Shown here: piece by piece, positions 8,244-16,858 of the stretch
How positions within the stretch are numbered: the first letter of the stretch is position 1
Layout of the letters: each line of letters begins with the position of its first letter
NCBI GenBank assembly: GCA_965200435.1
Contig: OZ241337.1
Location: forward strand, 124,001-188,000
Reading direction: 5' to 3'
DNA: 64,000 bases
Source of the DNA: Bin75 sp965200435
GTDB taxonomy: Bacteria > Nitrospirota > Nitrospiria > Nitrospirales > UBA8639
Position numbers and translations under genes: made by a program
Notes under the pieces: generated by a model
The model's database searches: none
Seen by the model: the letters and a program-made list of their open reading frames with translations, nothing else
Told to the model about the DNA's origin: nothing

Positions 8244-9297
8244 GGTTGTCCTGATGAAGGGCCAAACCAACGGCCACCGCTCCAAGGTGGCCCGAAGCCG
8301 ACAGATCGTCACGATCCGGATGATGATCCAGACCTTCAAGGTCCTCAAAAGGATGGAACGGTAAAACAGGAATCGCCAAGGCGTTCTGCAAGTCACCGTG
8401 TAAGCGCGGATTTCTTGATCGTCCTCCACAAAGAAACAACTTCTCCACATCGAGACCAGGAAATCGTTCCAGGACAGACTCGAAACAGTAATTGATTTCT
8501 CTTATGACTTCCGTCACATCCAAGGGATGGTCCGGGCTATCAGTTCCACCAAGGCCGTGTCCGGCAGCCTCTTCTACGGCTACCGCGTCACCGAGTTCCC
8601 CGCTTGACGCAGTTCCATCGAAGCTGACATCACGAACCATCAGGGGATGCCCATCAGCAACGAGAACGATATTCATGCCGCTTGCCCCCACGTTTACTAT
8701 TCCAAGCGCCCTTCCCCGAAAGGTTGGACTTTTCCACATCATCGTCTTTATCAGTGCGAGACCATCGACGTCACAGACCACCGGATGCACTCCGATCTCT
8801 TCCAACAACGTTTTACGGCTTTCAACCACCTGTTGCTTGGCGGCCACGAGCAACAGTTCCGTCTCCGTAGAAGCTGGCTGAGGGCGCGGGGGCGGCAGAA
8901 TCCAATAATCAAAATAAATGTCACTCATGGCATAGGGTATGTATTGATGGCCTTCCCACGTCAAGTATTCATCAAGGGCATCCGGCTCAATACCGGACAC
9001 GCGTATCCGTTTGACCATCACCGAGGGTCCGGACACGGAGATGGCAACAGGGCCGCCCAACAAGTCAAACTCTTGCAGCAGATCACGCAGTACCGCTTTC
9101 AACCGATGGGAATGGTGGCTCGTGTCCTCTGCCACTGTGTCCCGGGCAAGGCTGCGCACGCCGAATCGCTTGAGATGATACCGGGTGGCGCGTTGCTCAA
9201 ACTGGATCAGCTTGATCGCGGAAGAGCCGATGTCCAAGCCGACGCGTCTTTGCGGGCGTGCAAAGACGTTTGCCCATCTCCGGAGTCGCTTCATCAT
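8236..9297 (-). CDS. pilM: Type IV pilus assembly ATPase-like protein PilM
   Basis: 353 residues from ATG at 9297 (a further ATG follows at 9294; the frame also stays open to a TTG at 9336). PilM is an actin-like cytoplasmic protein that docks on the N-terminus of PilN. Visible actin-fold phosphate loops are VGLDIGSSAIKLIQ near the start and the block GIVNVGASGMNIVLVADG in the middle, and the LFLCGGRSRNPRL stretch near residue 290 matches the adenosine motif. It is the first gene of pilM-N-O-P and follows rapZ after 212 bp with no gene. Confidence 0.9.
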   Translation of the reverse strand: MMKRLRRWANVFARPQRRVGLDIGSSAIKLIQFEQRATRYHLKRFGVRSLARDTVAEDTSHHSHRLKAVLRDLLQEFDLLGGPVAISVSGPSVMVKRIRVSGIEPDALDEYLTWEGHQYIPYAMSDIYFDYWILPPPRPQPASTETELLLVAAKQQVVESRKTLLEEIGVHPVVCDVDGLALIKTMMWKSPTFRGRALGIVNVGASGMNIVLVADGHPLMVRDVSFDGTASSGELGDAVAVEEAAGHGLGGTDSPDHPLDVTEVIREINYCFESVLERFPGLDVEKLFLCGGRSRNPRLHGDLQNALAIPVLPFHPFEDLEGLDHHPDRDDLSASGHLGAVAVGLALHQDNHG

Positions 9298-9509
9298 TGG
9301 TCGCCAATTTTCAGAACCGCTTGAGATCTGAGGCAAATCTTTTCATGTTCCTGCTGAAAAGATTGTAACCTACACGGTTCTCGATTGACCGTCAAACAAA
9401 GGCGATTGGGCCCACGTGACCGTCAATGTTCTCATCAGGAGAAGCGTGACGGCGAGCGTGGCCTGGTCGTGATGGGTCTACAGCAGCGCAGGCCGCACAC
9501 AGCGGCGTG
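9298..9509 (-). other. Gene-free stretch between rapZ and pilM
   Basis: I see no gene here. The minus strand carries a short hairpin GCCGC-TGTGT-GCGGC just after the rapZ stop, without a U-tract, and a TACAAT hexamer at 9362-9367 that could be a pilM -10 box but lacks a well-spaced -35 box (TTGACG lies 22 bp away). Confidence 0.4.
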
Positions 9510-10445
9510 TCAATATTCTGAACGACCCATGTGCCGGTGGCGGAGCGTGGCGTTGTAGCCCAAATGCGCAAACAGGTCTTTCATCTTGTTGGCGATCGCA
9601 ACGGAACGGTGCCTCCCACCCGTACAGCCGATGGCGATGGTCAGATAACTGCGCTGTTCCCGCTCAAACAGCGGGAGGAGGAACGCAAAGAAACTCTTCA
9701 TGTGCGCCAGAAAGTCTTGCGCCTCTTTGTTCTCGAGAACATACTGCTGAATTTCTTCTTCATTTCCCGTTAATGGCTTCAATTCAGGAACAAAGTGAGG
9801 ACTTGGCAAAAATCGAACGTCAAACACCAGATCAGCTTCGTAGGGCACGCCAAATTTGTACCCGAACGTCGTCACCGACACCTTCATTGATTGCCGATGA
9901 TCACGGTCGCCATATTGCTGTACCATCCAATCTCGAAGTTCATGGACCGTCAGTTCCGACGTATCCAACACCCGATCAGCCCGAGCACGTAATCGATCGA
10001 GGCGCTGCCGTTCGAGCCGGATCCCTTCAAGCACAGGCTGCTGGGGCAGGAGCGGATGGGGACGCCGGGATTCAGAAAAGCGACGGGCCAGGACAACGTC
10101 ATTGGCTTCCAAATACAACAGTTCCACGACACGGATATTCGCTTGAAGCCGTGCAAAATTTTCGAACAAATCCAAAAAAAAATCGCGTTCGCGAATATCA
10201 ATACACAAAGCAATCTTTCGAACGGTGTGACTCCGTTGTCCGCAAAATTCTGCAAATGAGAGGAACAGGGCCGGAGGAAGATTGTCCACGCAGAAGAATC
10301 CCATATCCTCGAGACATTTCAGGGCTTGGGTTTTTCCGGATCCGGATAACCCACTGACAATCACGAGACGGAGGGAACATTCCGGTCCATCGTCAGTCAC
10401 GGCGACCTCGGGAGAAAGAACGTTTTTTATCGGCAAGCGAGACAA
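9510..10445 (-). CDS. rapZ: RNase adapter / nucleotide-binding protein RapZ
   Basis: 311 residues. The N-terminal kinase-like domain has a Walker A loop GLSGSGKTQAL; the C-terminal domain ends with the conserved GCTGGRHRSVAIA block. In enterobacteria RapZ presents small RNAs to RNase E and senses glucosamine-6-phosphate; in other lineages only nucleotide binding is established. A ~25-residue N-terminal extension precedes the usual start. It lies 36 bp after rpoN, as in many Gram-negative bacteria, but hpf and ptsN, which often separate the two, are missing. Confidence 0.92.
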   Translation of the reverse strand: MSRLPIKNVLSPEVAVTDDGPECSLRLVIVSGLSGSGKTQALKCLEDMGFFCVDNLPPALFLSFAEFCGQRSHTVRKIALCIDIRERDFFLDLFENFARLQANIRVVELLYLEANDVVLARRFSESRRPHPLLPQQPVLEGIRLERQRLDRLRARADRVLDTSELTVHELRDWMVQQYGDRDHRQSMKVSVTTFGYKFGVPYEADLVFDVRFLPSPHFVPELKPLTGNEEEIQQYVLENKEAQDFLAHMKSFFAFLLPLFEREQRSYLTIAIGCTGGRHRSVAIANKMKDLFAHLGYNATLRHRHMGRSEY

Positions 10446-10481
10446 GCCCGTGGCACACAGGCAACCATGGCCGGACGGGAT

Positions 10482-12005
10482 TCAACAGACACCTTTTCGC
10501 TGACTGGCCTGGGCAATATTGAGTTCCGCCCGATATTTGGCGACCGTTCGTCTGGCAATAACAATCCCTCTGACGCGCAACCTCGATACAATTTCTTGAT
10601 CTTTCAACGGCTTCACGGGATTTTCCTGTCCGACCATTTCACGAATCAACTCACGAACGGTGATTGAGGATAAATCTTCAGCGCCTGGTTCCGTCCGCTG
10701 AATTCCCGCATTAAAGAAGAATTTCAGTTCCAAAATTCCTTGAGGGCAAAACATGTATTTATTCGTCGTCACTCGACTGATGGTCGACTCATGCATGCCC
10801 ACGTCTTCAGCCACTTGTTTCAGCACGAGTGGTTTCAGATACTGAATGCCTTTTTCCAAAAAGGCTTCCTGGAATTTGATTAAACTTCCCACCACTTTGA
10901 AAATCGTTTTGTTCCTCTGCTCAAGGCTGCGGATAATCCACTGAGCCCCTCGTAGTTTGTCTTCCACGTACGCCTTCGTGGCGCCCTCATCTCCGCGGTG
11001 GGTTCCCAACAACTGCGTATAATACGGATTGATCCGCACGCGCGGCATCCCCTCATCGTTCAGGAATACCTGCCATTCGCCTTCGTCTTTGAAGACAAAG
11101 ACGTCAGGCACAATCATCTGGTTATTGTCGGAACCATAGGGACGTCCGGGTTTTGGCTCCAGCCCTTCAATGATATGCACGGCCTCCACGATCTCTTCAA
11201 TGGACCTGCCAACGGCTTTGGCAATGGCGGAATATCGCTTTTTCTGAAGGTCATGAAGATGGCCCTTGATAATCAGTTCAAGCAAGGATTCCTGACGAGC
11301 ACGACCATGAACGTATCCGTTGACAAGAGGTTTATGAAGGTAGCGCAGTTGAAGCAATAAACATTCTTGAAGATCTCTGGCAGCCACGCCGGCGGGATCA
11401 AACGTTTGAATCAATGACAAAACCGAATCAACCTTTTTGACGGACGTCCGAGCTTCTTCGGCAATTTCCTCGACCGACGTACGAAGATAGCCATCATCAT
11501 CAAGATTGCCGATGATCATATGACCAATGGCTTTTTCTTCTTCATCCTCGGAAGAAAGCTGCAACTGCCAAAGGAGGTGCTCCTCCAAGGTGGCCGGTTT
11601 GGTCAGCGTTTGGTCATAAGAAGGAAAATCTCCTTCGGAGAACGCCTCATAATCCCCGCGACTCGGTTGCCAATCATTCTCATAATAGTCTTCCCAGCCT
11701 TGCGGCGAAAGCGGTTCGGAAAACTCCTTGACTTCCCCTGATCCGGCGTCACCACCGCTGCCTTCGGTACCGTCGACGACTTCTTCAGCGCTCTCGGCAA
11801 CAGTCTCTTCGGACGTGACCCCGTCTCCCTCATCGGTCTCAGCCCCCACCTCTTCAAGAAGCGGATTTTCCAGCAAATGCTGAGAAAGCACCTGCTGTAA
11901 TTCCAGTCTGGACAACTGCAAGAGCTTGATGGCTAGTTGAAGCTGTGGCGTCATCACCAACTTCTGACTGAGCCGAAGATCAAGTTTGAGTTCCATCACC
12001 GTCAT
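10482..12005 (-). CDS. rpoN: RNA polymerase sigma-54 factor RpoN
   Basis: 507 residues. Region I is the Gln/Leu-rich start (LSQKLVMTPQLQLAIKLLQL); an acidic region II follows (about 50-115, many Glu/Asp/Gly); then the core-binding domain, the helix-turn-helix, and the RpoN box ARRTVAKYRAEL close to the C-terminus. Sigma-54 directs RNA polymerase to -24/-12 promoters and needs an AAA+ activator. Two ATGs (12005 and 11996) are possible starts. Only about 20 bp upstream lies a palindromic element that separates it from lptB. Confidence 0.96.
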   Translation of the reverse strand: MTVMELKLDLRLSQKLVMTPQLQLAIKLLQLSRLELQQVLSQHLLENPLLEEVGAETDEGDGVTSEETVAESAEEVVDGTEGSGGDAGSGEVKEFSEPLSPQGWEDYYENDWQPSRGDYEAFSEGDFPSYDQTLTKPATLEEHLLWQLQLSSEDEEEKAIGHMIIGNLDDDGYLRTSVEEIAEEARTSVKKVDSVLSLIQTFDPAGVAARDLQECLLLQLRYLHKPLVNGYVHGRARQESLLELIIKGHLHDLQKKRYSAIAKAVGRSIEEIVEAVHIIEGLEPKPGRPYGSDNNQMIVPDVFVFKDEGEWQVFLNDEGMPRVRINPYYTQLLGTHRGDEGATKAYVEDKLRGAQWIIRSLEQRNKTIFKVVGSLIKFQEAFLEKGIQYLKPLVLKQVAEDVGMHESTISRVTTNKYMFCPQGILELKFFFNAGIQRTEPGAEDLSSITVRELIREMVGQENPVKPLKDQEIVSRLRVRGIVIARRTVAKYRAELNIAQASQRKGVC

Positions 12006-12024
12006 CCGGACAGGCCCGAAACGT

Positions 12025-12173
12025 TTAGGGACCCTCTGATTTCGTGCACAATCGGGCGCATGGCGGCGTGGTGTCCTCGCTCAACCCTCACCGCTCTCTC
12101 TGATACGCTTCGGGGTTCGCTCCGGGACGCCTGGCCCTGCATCCCGCTTTCACACGAAATCAGAGGTTCCTTA
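12025..12173. repeat. Palindromic ~150 bp element, copy 1
   Basis: The first of five related copies. The ends are TTAGGGACCCTCTGATT and, inverted, AATCAGAGGTTCCTTA; the two ~45 bp arms are imperfect reverse complements, so the whole unit can fold back on itself. It fills most of the space between lptB and rpoN, and its outer TAA is the lptB stop codon. A TA at each outer edge fits TA target-site duplication. No transposase is encoded. Confidence 0.88.
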
Positions 12174-12995
12174 GAGCCTGAAGTCTTCGCCTAAATAGAT
12201 TTCTCTGACCTTGGAGCTCCCGACGATGGCTTCCGCCGTTCCTGTCTCCAGAATGGTTCCTTCGTTAATGATATACGCTCGATCGGTTATGGAAAGCGTT
12301 TCTTGCACGTTGTGATCCGTCGTCAGAATCCCGATTTGTTTTCTTTTCAAGGAGTGAATGATTTTTTGGATGTCGGCGACCGCAATGGGATCAATTCCGG
12401 CAAACGGTTCATCCAATAACAAAAACCGAGGCGTGATAGCCAAGGCTCTCGTTATTTCCAACCGACGGCGCTCGCCGCCGGAAAGCGTGAAGGCTTTGCT
12501 TTTTCGAATATGGGCTAACCCGAGTTCGTTCAATAAACCATCCAGGCGTTCCTGACACTCATCACGAGAGAGATCCAGGGTTTCCAAGACGGCATAAATA
12601 TTATCTTGAACGGATAAGCGGCGAAACACAGAGGACTCTTGGGGAAGATAGCCAATCCCGCGGCGAGCCCGCTGGTACATCGGCAAATCAGTGATCGGAT
12701 CGTGATTTAAGAAAATCTGGCCATGATCGGGCTGACAAAGGCCAACGACCATGTCAAAAATCGTCGTTTTTCCTGCTCCATTCGGCCCTAATAACCCGAC
12801 GATTTCTCCTGATTCAACTTCTAACGAAACGCCTTGAACGGCATTCCGTCCTTTGAAACTTTTGTGTAGTTCCTCGACGACAAGTTTGGAGTGCGCCTTG
12901 GCAGGCCGCAACGACCTGACGACATCGAAGGGCAGAGGGATTTGGGAAAGCCTGAAATTCGCCATGACAGGCTGTAGCGACTCAACGATTGTCAC
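12171..12995 (-). CDS. lptB: Lipopolysaccharide export ATPase LptB
   Basis: 274 residues with a GTG start at 12995 (an ATG at 12965 is also possible). It is the cytoplasmic ATPase of the LptB2FG transporter that extracts lipopolysaccharide from the inner membrane. The ABC motifs are all present: Walker A GPNGAGKTT, Q-loop LPQESSVFRRLSV, signature LSGGERRR, Walker B LLLDEPFAGIDP and H-loop TTDHNV. The end VREIYLGEDFRL is the usual LptB terminus. About 25 extra residues precede the normal start. The stop codon is shared with the edge of a palindromic element. Confidence 0.94.
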   Translation of the reverse strand: MTIVESLQPVMANFRLSQIPLPFDVVRSLRPAKAHSKLVVEELHKSFKGRNAVQGVSLEVESGEIVGLLGPNGAGKTTIFDMVVGLCQPDHGQIFLNHDPITDLPMYQRARRGIGYLPQESSVFRRLSVQDNIYAVLETLDLSRDECQERLDGLLNELGLAHIRKSKAFTLSGGERRRLEITRALAITPRFLLLDEPFAGIDPIAVADIQKIIHSLKRKQIGILTTDHNVQETLSITDRAYIINEGTILETGTAEAIVGSSKVREIYLGEDFRL

Positions 12996-13008
12996 GGCCT
13001 TACGGCCC

Positions 13009-13533
13009 CTATTCTTCGAGGATCACCACACGGGATCCTCCTTCGACAATGCTCCGGTCTTCCTTTAAAAACATGGTCATTTGAGAGCCTTCGATCTTTG
13101 TGCCGCCTTGCCAAGCCACCGGCGACTCCGTCAGGACAAGTTTTTCTTCATCTTTGTAATACAGCGCGCGCCCGCAGGTGGCCTTCCCATCCGACTTCTC
13201 AATGACCACTTTGCCGCTGGCTTCAATGTGGTCAACTTGTCCCGAAGCCCCGGCTTCCCCTTGCCGTCTTCCGTCTTGTACGCCCTTTTTAAACGTCACA
13301 ACCATATGACCGGATCGTATGACGAAGTCTCCTTTTGTGAGGACCACCATTCCTTCAAAGATCGTTTGCCTGGATTTTCCTTGGACGGTCATCGTCTGGG
13401 ACGTAATCGTTGTTTGCTCTTTTTCTTCAGCAAAAACAAACGGGATTGCCTGCACCGAGACAAGACCGCACACCAGCATCGCCATAAGAATTCGATTGCC
13501 ATATTCAGGACGTAATGTGAACATGGACATCAT
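13009..13533 (-). CDS. lptA: Lipopolysaccharide export periplasmic protein LptA
   Basis: 174 residues. A signal peptide (about 1-35, ending near Val-Phe-Ala) precedes an OstA-type beta domain: ITSQTMTVQGKSRQTIFEG, then GDFVIRSGHMVV, VDHIEASGKVVI and ALYYKDEEKLVLTESP. LptA forms the periplasmic bridge for LPS. It overlaps the end of lptC by 29 bp and precedes lptB, the conserved lptC-A-B order. Confidence 0.88.
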   Translation of the reverse strand: MMSMFTLRPEYGNRILMAMLVCGLVSVQAIPFVFAEEKEQTTITSQTMTVQGKSRQTIFEGMVVLTKGDFVIRSGHMVVTFKKGVQDGRRQGEAGASGQVDHIEASGKVVIEKSDGKATCGRALYYKDEEKLVLTESPVAWQGGTKIEGSQMTMFLKEDRSIVEGGSRVVILEE

Positions 13534-14077
13534 CGAGGACTCCTAACGTTTCTGTTTTCAACTCTGCGATCAAACCCACACCCGTAATGGTGAGGCCAGG
13601 ACCGTGTATGGTCACTGGCTGATCTGTGCTGATTGTCTGTTCCGCATCCACCCAATGAACGTGCGAGGTCAGGATGGTATATCCGCTGGCCAATTCAATC
13701 GCAATCAAGTCTTCCTGATTTCGGAGATCGAAATCACCGTTGGTCGTATTAATTGTTCCTTCCTCAGCCTCCAACTGCATTGCTTGCTCTTGACCCTGTT
13801 GGTCAAACATCCGAACCTGAACCTGCTTCAGCAGTACGTGCGGTTCGGACTCGTGGCTTTCGGCTCTTTGTGCTTCCACCTCCCACTGGACCTGTCCCTC
13901 ATCGTTTTGACGGTAGACAAAACCTTCTATGCCGGCATCGGTGGTTTCAAAAACGGGTTCACGAATCATGGGAGGCGGATGATTCAATTGCATCTGCTGC
14001 ATCAGGACATACCCGAGAAACCCAGCCAAACTCAGGGTAATCCCTCTTAAAACCCATCGAATCCATACACGAGACAT
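13505..14077 (-). CDS. lptC: LPS export ABC transporter periplasmic protein LptC
   Basis: 190 residues: one N-terminal membrane anchor (about 8-26), then a periplasmic beta-jellyroll similar to OstA/LptA. Blocks like ETTDAGIEGFVYRQNDEGQ and DVHVHITS at the C-terminus fit the LptC family, which is weakly conserved. LptC receives LPS from LptFG and passes it to LptA. First gene of lptC-A-B; a plausible promoter lies just upstream. Confidence 0.84.
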   Translation of the reverse strand: MSRVWIRWVLRGITLSLAGFLGYVLMQQMQLNHPPPMIREPVFETTDAGIEGFVYRQNDEGQVQWEVEAQRAESHESEPHVLLKQVQVRMFDQQGQEQAMQLEAEEGTINTTNGDFDLRNQEDLIAIELASGYTILTSHVHWVDAEQTISTDQPVTIHGPGLTITGVGLIAELKTETLGVLDDVHVHITS

Positions 14078-14105
14078 CTCGCACCTATGCAGAAGGAACC
14101 AAGGC

Positions 14106-14134
14106 AGAATACCACACGCTCCAAACCAAGTAAA
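14106..14134 (-). promoter_or_regulatory. Candidate promoter for lptC-lptA-lptB
   Basis: TTTACT at 14129-14134 and TATTCT at 14106-14111 with a 17 bp spacer, about 30 bp in front of the lptC ATG at 14077. It lies in the 186 bp gene-free gap between rplQ and lptC, where I saw no clear terminator for the ribosomal operon. Confidence 0.4.
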
Positions 14135-14263
14135 CCAAACGGCACGGAGATGTTCCTAAAATGAGGTTCGACGATGACGGCGTAGGCTGGAACGGTATGG
14201 ACGGACGCGACTGAACTCTGCAACCAGCTAAACAGGTGATGCGGGGAGACCATCAAGAAAAGA

Positions 14264-14674
14264 TCAGGAGGCCTTTTCGTCAGGCACGGCCTGCGAAACG
14301 TCGGCGTCGGAAGCCTGACCGCGCTCGATCAACTCAACGGCCACAAGTGCGGCGGCATCCCCGGGTCGCCGTCTCGTCGGAATGATCCGGGTATATCCTC
14401 CTGGCCGGCGACGAAATCGTCCCGCAACGTCGTCAAACAATTTGGCCACGATGTCTTTTTTTCTGATAAAATTCAAGGCACGCCGCCGAGCATGAAGAGA
14501 GCCATCCTTCCCCAAGGTAATCATCTTCTCCGTCATGCCGCGGATCTCTTTGGCTCTTGCCTCTGTGGTTTCAATACGTTCGTGTTCAAGTAACGAGGTA
14601 ACAAGATTCCGGAACATCGCGTGTCGATGTTTCGTATTTCGCCCTAATTGTCTGCCTTTTTTTCGATGACGCAC
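14264..14674 (-). CDS. rplQ: 50S ribosomal protein L17
   Basis: 136 residues. Starts MRHRKKGRQLGRNTKHRHAM, the L17 signature; the block ETTEARAKEIRGMTEKMITL follows. L17 sits near the exit tunnel of the large subunit. A ~15-residue acidic/Ala-rich tail extends past the usual end. It is the last gene of the ribosomal block, 23 bp after rpoA, the standard rpoA-rplQ pair. Confidence 0.97.
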   Translation of the reverse strand: MRHRKKGRQLGRNTKHRHAMFRNLVTSLLEHERIETTEARAKEIRGMTEKMITLGKDGSLHARRRALNFIRKKDIVAKLFDDVAGRFRRRPGGYTRIIPTRRRPGDAAALVAVELIERGQASDADVSQAVPDEKAS

Positions 14675-14697
14675 GACGCGGCTCTCTTGCTAGAGTG

Positions 14698-15693
14698 TTA
14701 ATGCGATTCGTTATTGGTCTGCACCAGATTTTCTCTTCTAAGACCCAAACTCAACCCCATTTCGGCTAACACTTCCTTGATCTCATTGAGGGATTTTTTT
14801 CCGAAATTTTTAGTTTTCAGCATCTCGATTTCCGTCTTCTGCACGAGGTCTTCAATGGTTTTGATATTCGCATTTTTCAGACAATTCGCGGCACGCACGG
14901 ATAGTTCCAGTTCATTGACGCTTCGAGCCAGATGTTTATTCAATTCGGCTTGTGTTTCCTCGTAAGCGGAATCATGCTCCACTTCTTTCAATTCTTCGCC
15001 GGGGATGCAAATAGCCAAATGCTCTCGAAGAATGGAAGCCGATGAGGAAACGGCCTCCTGCGGGGTAATACTTCCATCGGTCCACACCTCGAGATTCAAT
15101 TTATCATAATCGGTCACACGTCCTACTCGCGCGTTTTCCACGTGAAAATTCACTCGCTTGATCGGGGAAAAAATTGAATCGACCGGGATAACCCCAATGG
15201 GCAACCCCTCTTCTTTATTACGTTCTGCCGGCACATAACCACGTCCAGGTTTCACGATCAACTCCATGTCCAGCATGCCATCTTTGTCCAACGTGGCAAT
15301 ATGCAATTCAGGGTTTAAAATCGTGATGTCCGCGTCGTGTTGAATATCGGCGGCACGAACGTCCCCCGGCCCTTTCTTCTTCAACTGCATCGCTTTCGAT
15401 TTATCGGTATGAAGCCTGAGACGTAAATTTTTAACGTTCAAGATGATGATGGTCACGTCTTCCGTCACACCGGGAAGGGTGGAAAATTCATGAAACGCAC
15501 CTTCAATCTTGACAGACGTTACAGCCGCACCGGTTAATGAAGACAACAACACACGTCGCAAGGAATTGCCGACCGTTGTCCCGAACCCACGTTCAAACGG
15601 CTCTGCCGTAAACTTGCCATAGGTAGACGAGGCCGTCTCCTTTTCCAATTCCAGTCGCATCGGCAACTGAAAATCCTTGATCCCTTTGCTCAT
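14698..15693 (-). CDS. rpoA: DNA-directed RNA polymerase subunit alpha
   Basis: 331 residues from ATG at 15693, which has AAGGGGG at good spacing; the frame is open nine codons further. The N-terminal domain (1-235) carries TVGNSLRRVLLSSLTGAAV, needed for dimerisation. The C-terminal domain (about 255-320) with LSVRAANCLKNANIKTIEDL and LKTKNFGKKSLNEIKEVL binds UP elements and activators. It assembles with the rpoB and rpoC products encoded in the same block. Confidence 0.98.
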   Translation of the reverse strand: MSKGIKDFQLPMRLELEKETASSTYGKFTAEPFERGFGTTVGNSLRRVLLSSLTGAAVTSVKIEGAFHEFSTLPGVTEDVTIIILNVKNLRLRLHTDKSKAMQLKKKGPGDVRAADIQHDADITILNPELHIATLDKDGMLDMELIVKPGRGYVPAERNKEEGLPIGVIPVDSIFSPIKRVNFHVENARVGRVTDYDKLNLEVWTDGSITPQEAVSSSASILREHLAICIPGEELKEVEHDSAYEETQAELNKHLARSVNELELSVRAANCLKNANIKTIEDLVQKTEIEMLKTKNFGKKSLNEIKEVLAEMGLSLGLRRENLVQTNNESH

Positions 15694-15764
15694 TACGCCC
15701 CCTTTGCCTTCATCGATCACAGCCTGTTTATCGGTTTCACGTATGGCTGCCGGCTGGCTCCCTT

Positions 15765-16391
15765 CTAGCGAGAATATAATTCGACAATAATCTGTTCGTT
15801 GACCGGAGCCCCAATATCATCCTTCGTCGGCAATGCCCGAATGGTTCCTTTCAACGCCTCATAGTCACAGTCGATCCAGCTCACTCCACGCTGGCTATCA
15901 GCAGCCTGCGCTGCGGCTTTAATCGCCAGTAGCTCCATGCTGCGTGGCCTGACTTGAATCACGTCTCCCACGGCCGTTGTATAAGATGGAATATCGGTTT
16001 TTCGGCCATTAACTAAAATATGACCATGATTGACCAACTGGCGCGCCTGTTTGCGTGAGAAAGCCAATCCAATACGGTAGACAACGTTGTCCAGCCGTCG
16101 CTCAAGCAACGCCAGGAGATTTTCCCCCGTCACGCCCTGTTGACGTTCCGCGCGCTCAAAGATTCCTCGAAACTGACGCTCCTGGACGGCATACATCCGG
16201 CGCAATTTCTGTTTTTCACGAAGTTGCATACTATAATCCGTTACGCGAGGTCGCGATTGTCCGTGTTGCCCCGGCGGATAACTGCGACGTTCAATCGCAC
16301 ATTTGTCGGTCATGCAACGTGTTCCTTTAAGAAACAGCTTGATGCCTTCCCTTCGACAAATCCTGCATACTGGACCACGATAGTTTGCCAC
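15765..16391 (-). CDS. rpsD: 30S ribosomal protein S4
   Basis: 208 residues, full length. The N-terminus is the zinc-binding type: Cys-Arg-Ile-Cys, then Cys and Cys near residues 27 and 32. The S4 RNA-binding domain (about 98-160) includes RRLDNVVYRIGLAFSRKQAR and ILVNGRKTDIPSY. S4 nucleates 30S assembly and in many bacteria represses its own operon. Placed between rpsK and rpoA, as in the alpha operon. Confidence 0.98.
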   Translation of the reverse strand: MANYRGPVCRICRREGIKLFLKGTRCMTDKCAIERRSYPPGQHGQSRPRVTDYSMQLREKQKLRRMYAVQERQFRGIFERAERQQGVTGENLLALLERRLDNVVYRIGLAFSRKQARQLVNHGHILVNGRKTDIPSYTTAVGDVIQVRPRSMELLAIKAAAQAADSQRGVSWIDCDYEALKGTIRALPTKDDIGAPVNEQIIVELYSR

Positions 16392-16454
16392 GTCTCTAGC
16401 CTCTCACTTGCAAGACTTCAGCACTTGCACGGCTGAAGGTTGAACAATCACCGC

Positions 16455-16838
16455 TTAGACTCGCCGTCTTTTCGGCGGTCGACATCCATTATGAGGAATA
16501 GGAGTCACGTCGCGAATCAAATTCACCCGCAACCCGACGGATTGCAGCGCTCGCACCGCCGACTCACGTCCCGAGCCCGGACCGTTGACGTAAACGTCAA
16601 TCTGGCGCATGCCCTGCTCCATGGCTTTTCGTCCTGCCGCTTCTCCCACGCGAGTCGCGGCAAACGGCGTGCTCTTTCTGGCGCCTTTGAAGCCTAAGCC
16701 CCCCGCATTTGACCACGAAACCGTATTGCCGCTCATATCCGTAATGGTCACAAGCGTGTTGTTAAAGGATGCAAGAATATGGGCAATTCCCATCTGTACG
16801 ATTTTTTTTTCTTTTTTCCGACCCTTTTTGACGCTCAT
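16455..16838 (-). CDS. rpsK: 30S ribosomal protein S11
   Basis: 127 residues. A Lys-rich start is followed by GIAHILASFNNTLVTITDMSG and the C-terminal RDVTPIPHNGCRPPKRRRV, the S11 signature. S11 forms part of the 30S platform near the E site. 20 bp after rpsM. Confidence 0.98.
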   Translation of the reverse strand: MSVKKGRKKEKKIVQMGIAHILASFNNTLVTITDMSGNTVSWSNAGGLGFKGARKSTPFAATRVGEAAGRKAMEQGMRQIDVYVNGPGSGRESAVRALQSVGLRVNLIRDVTPIPHNGCRPPKRRRV

Positions 16839-16858
16839 GCTGTCACCTACATGGCTGT

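Noticed and set aside
14047..14256. A 69-codon minus-strand frame between rplQ and lptC
   Set aside because: Overlaps the lptC start and the likely promoter, has no recognisable family, and no ribosome-binding site.
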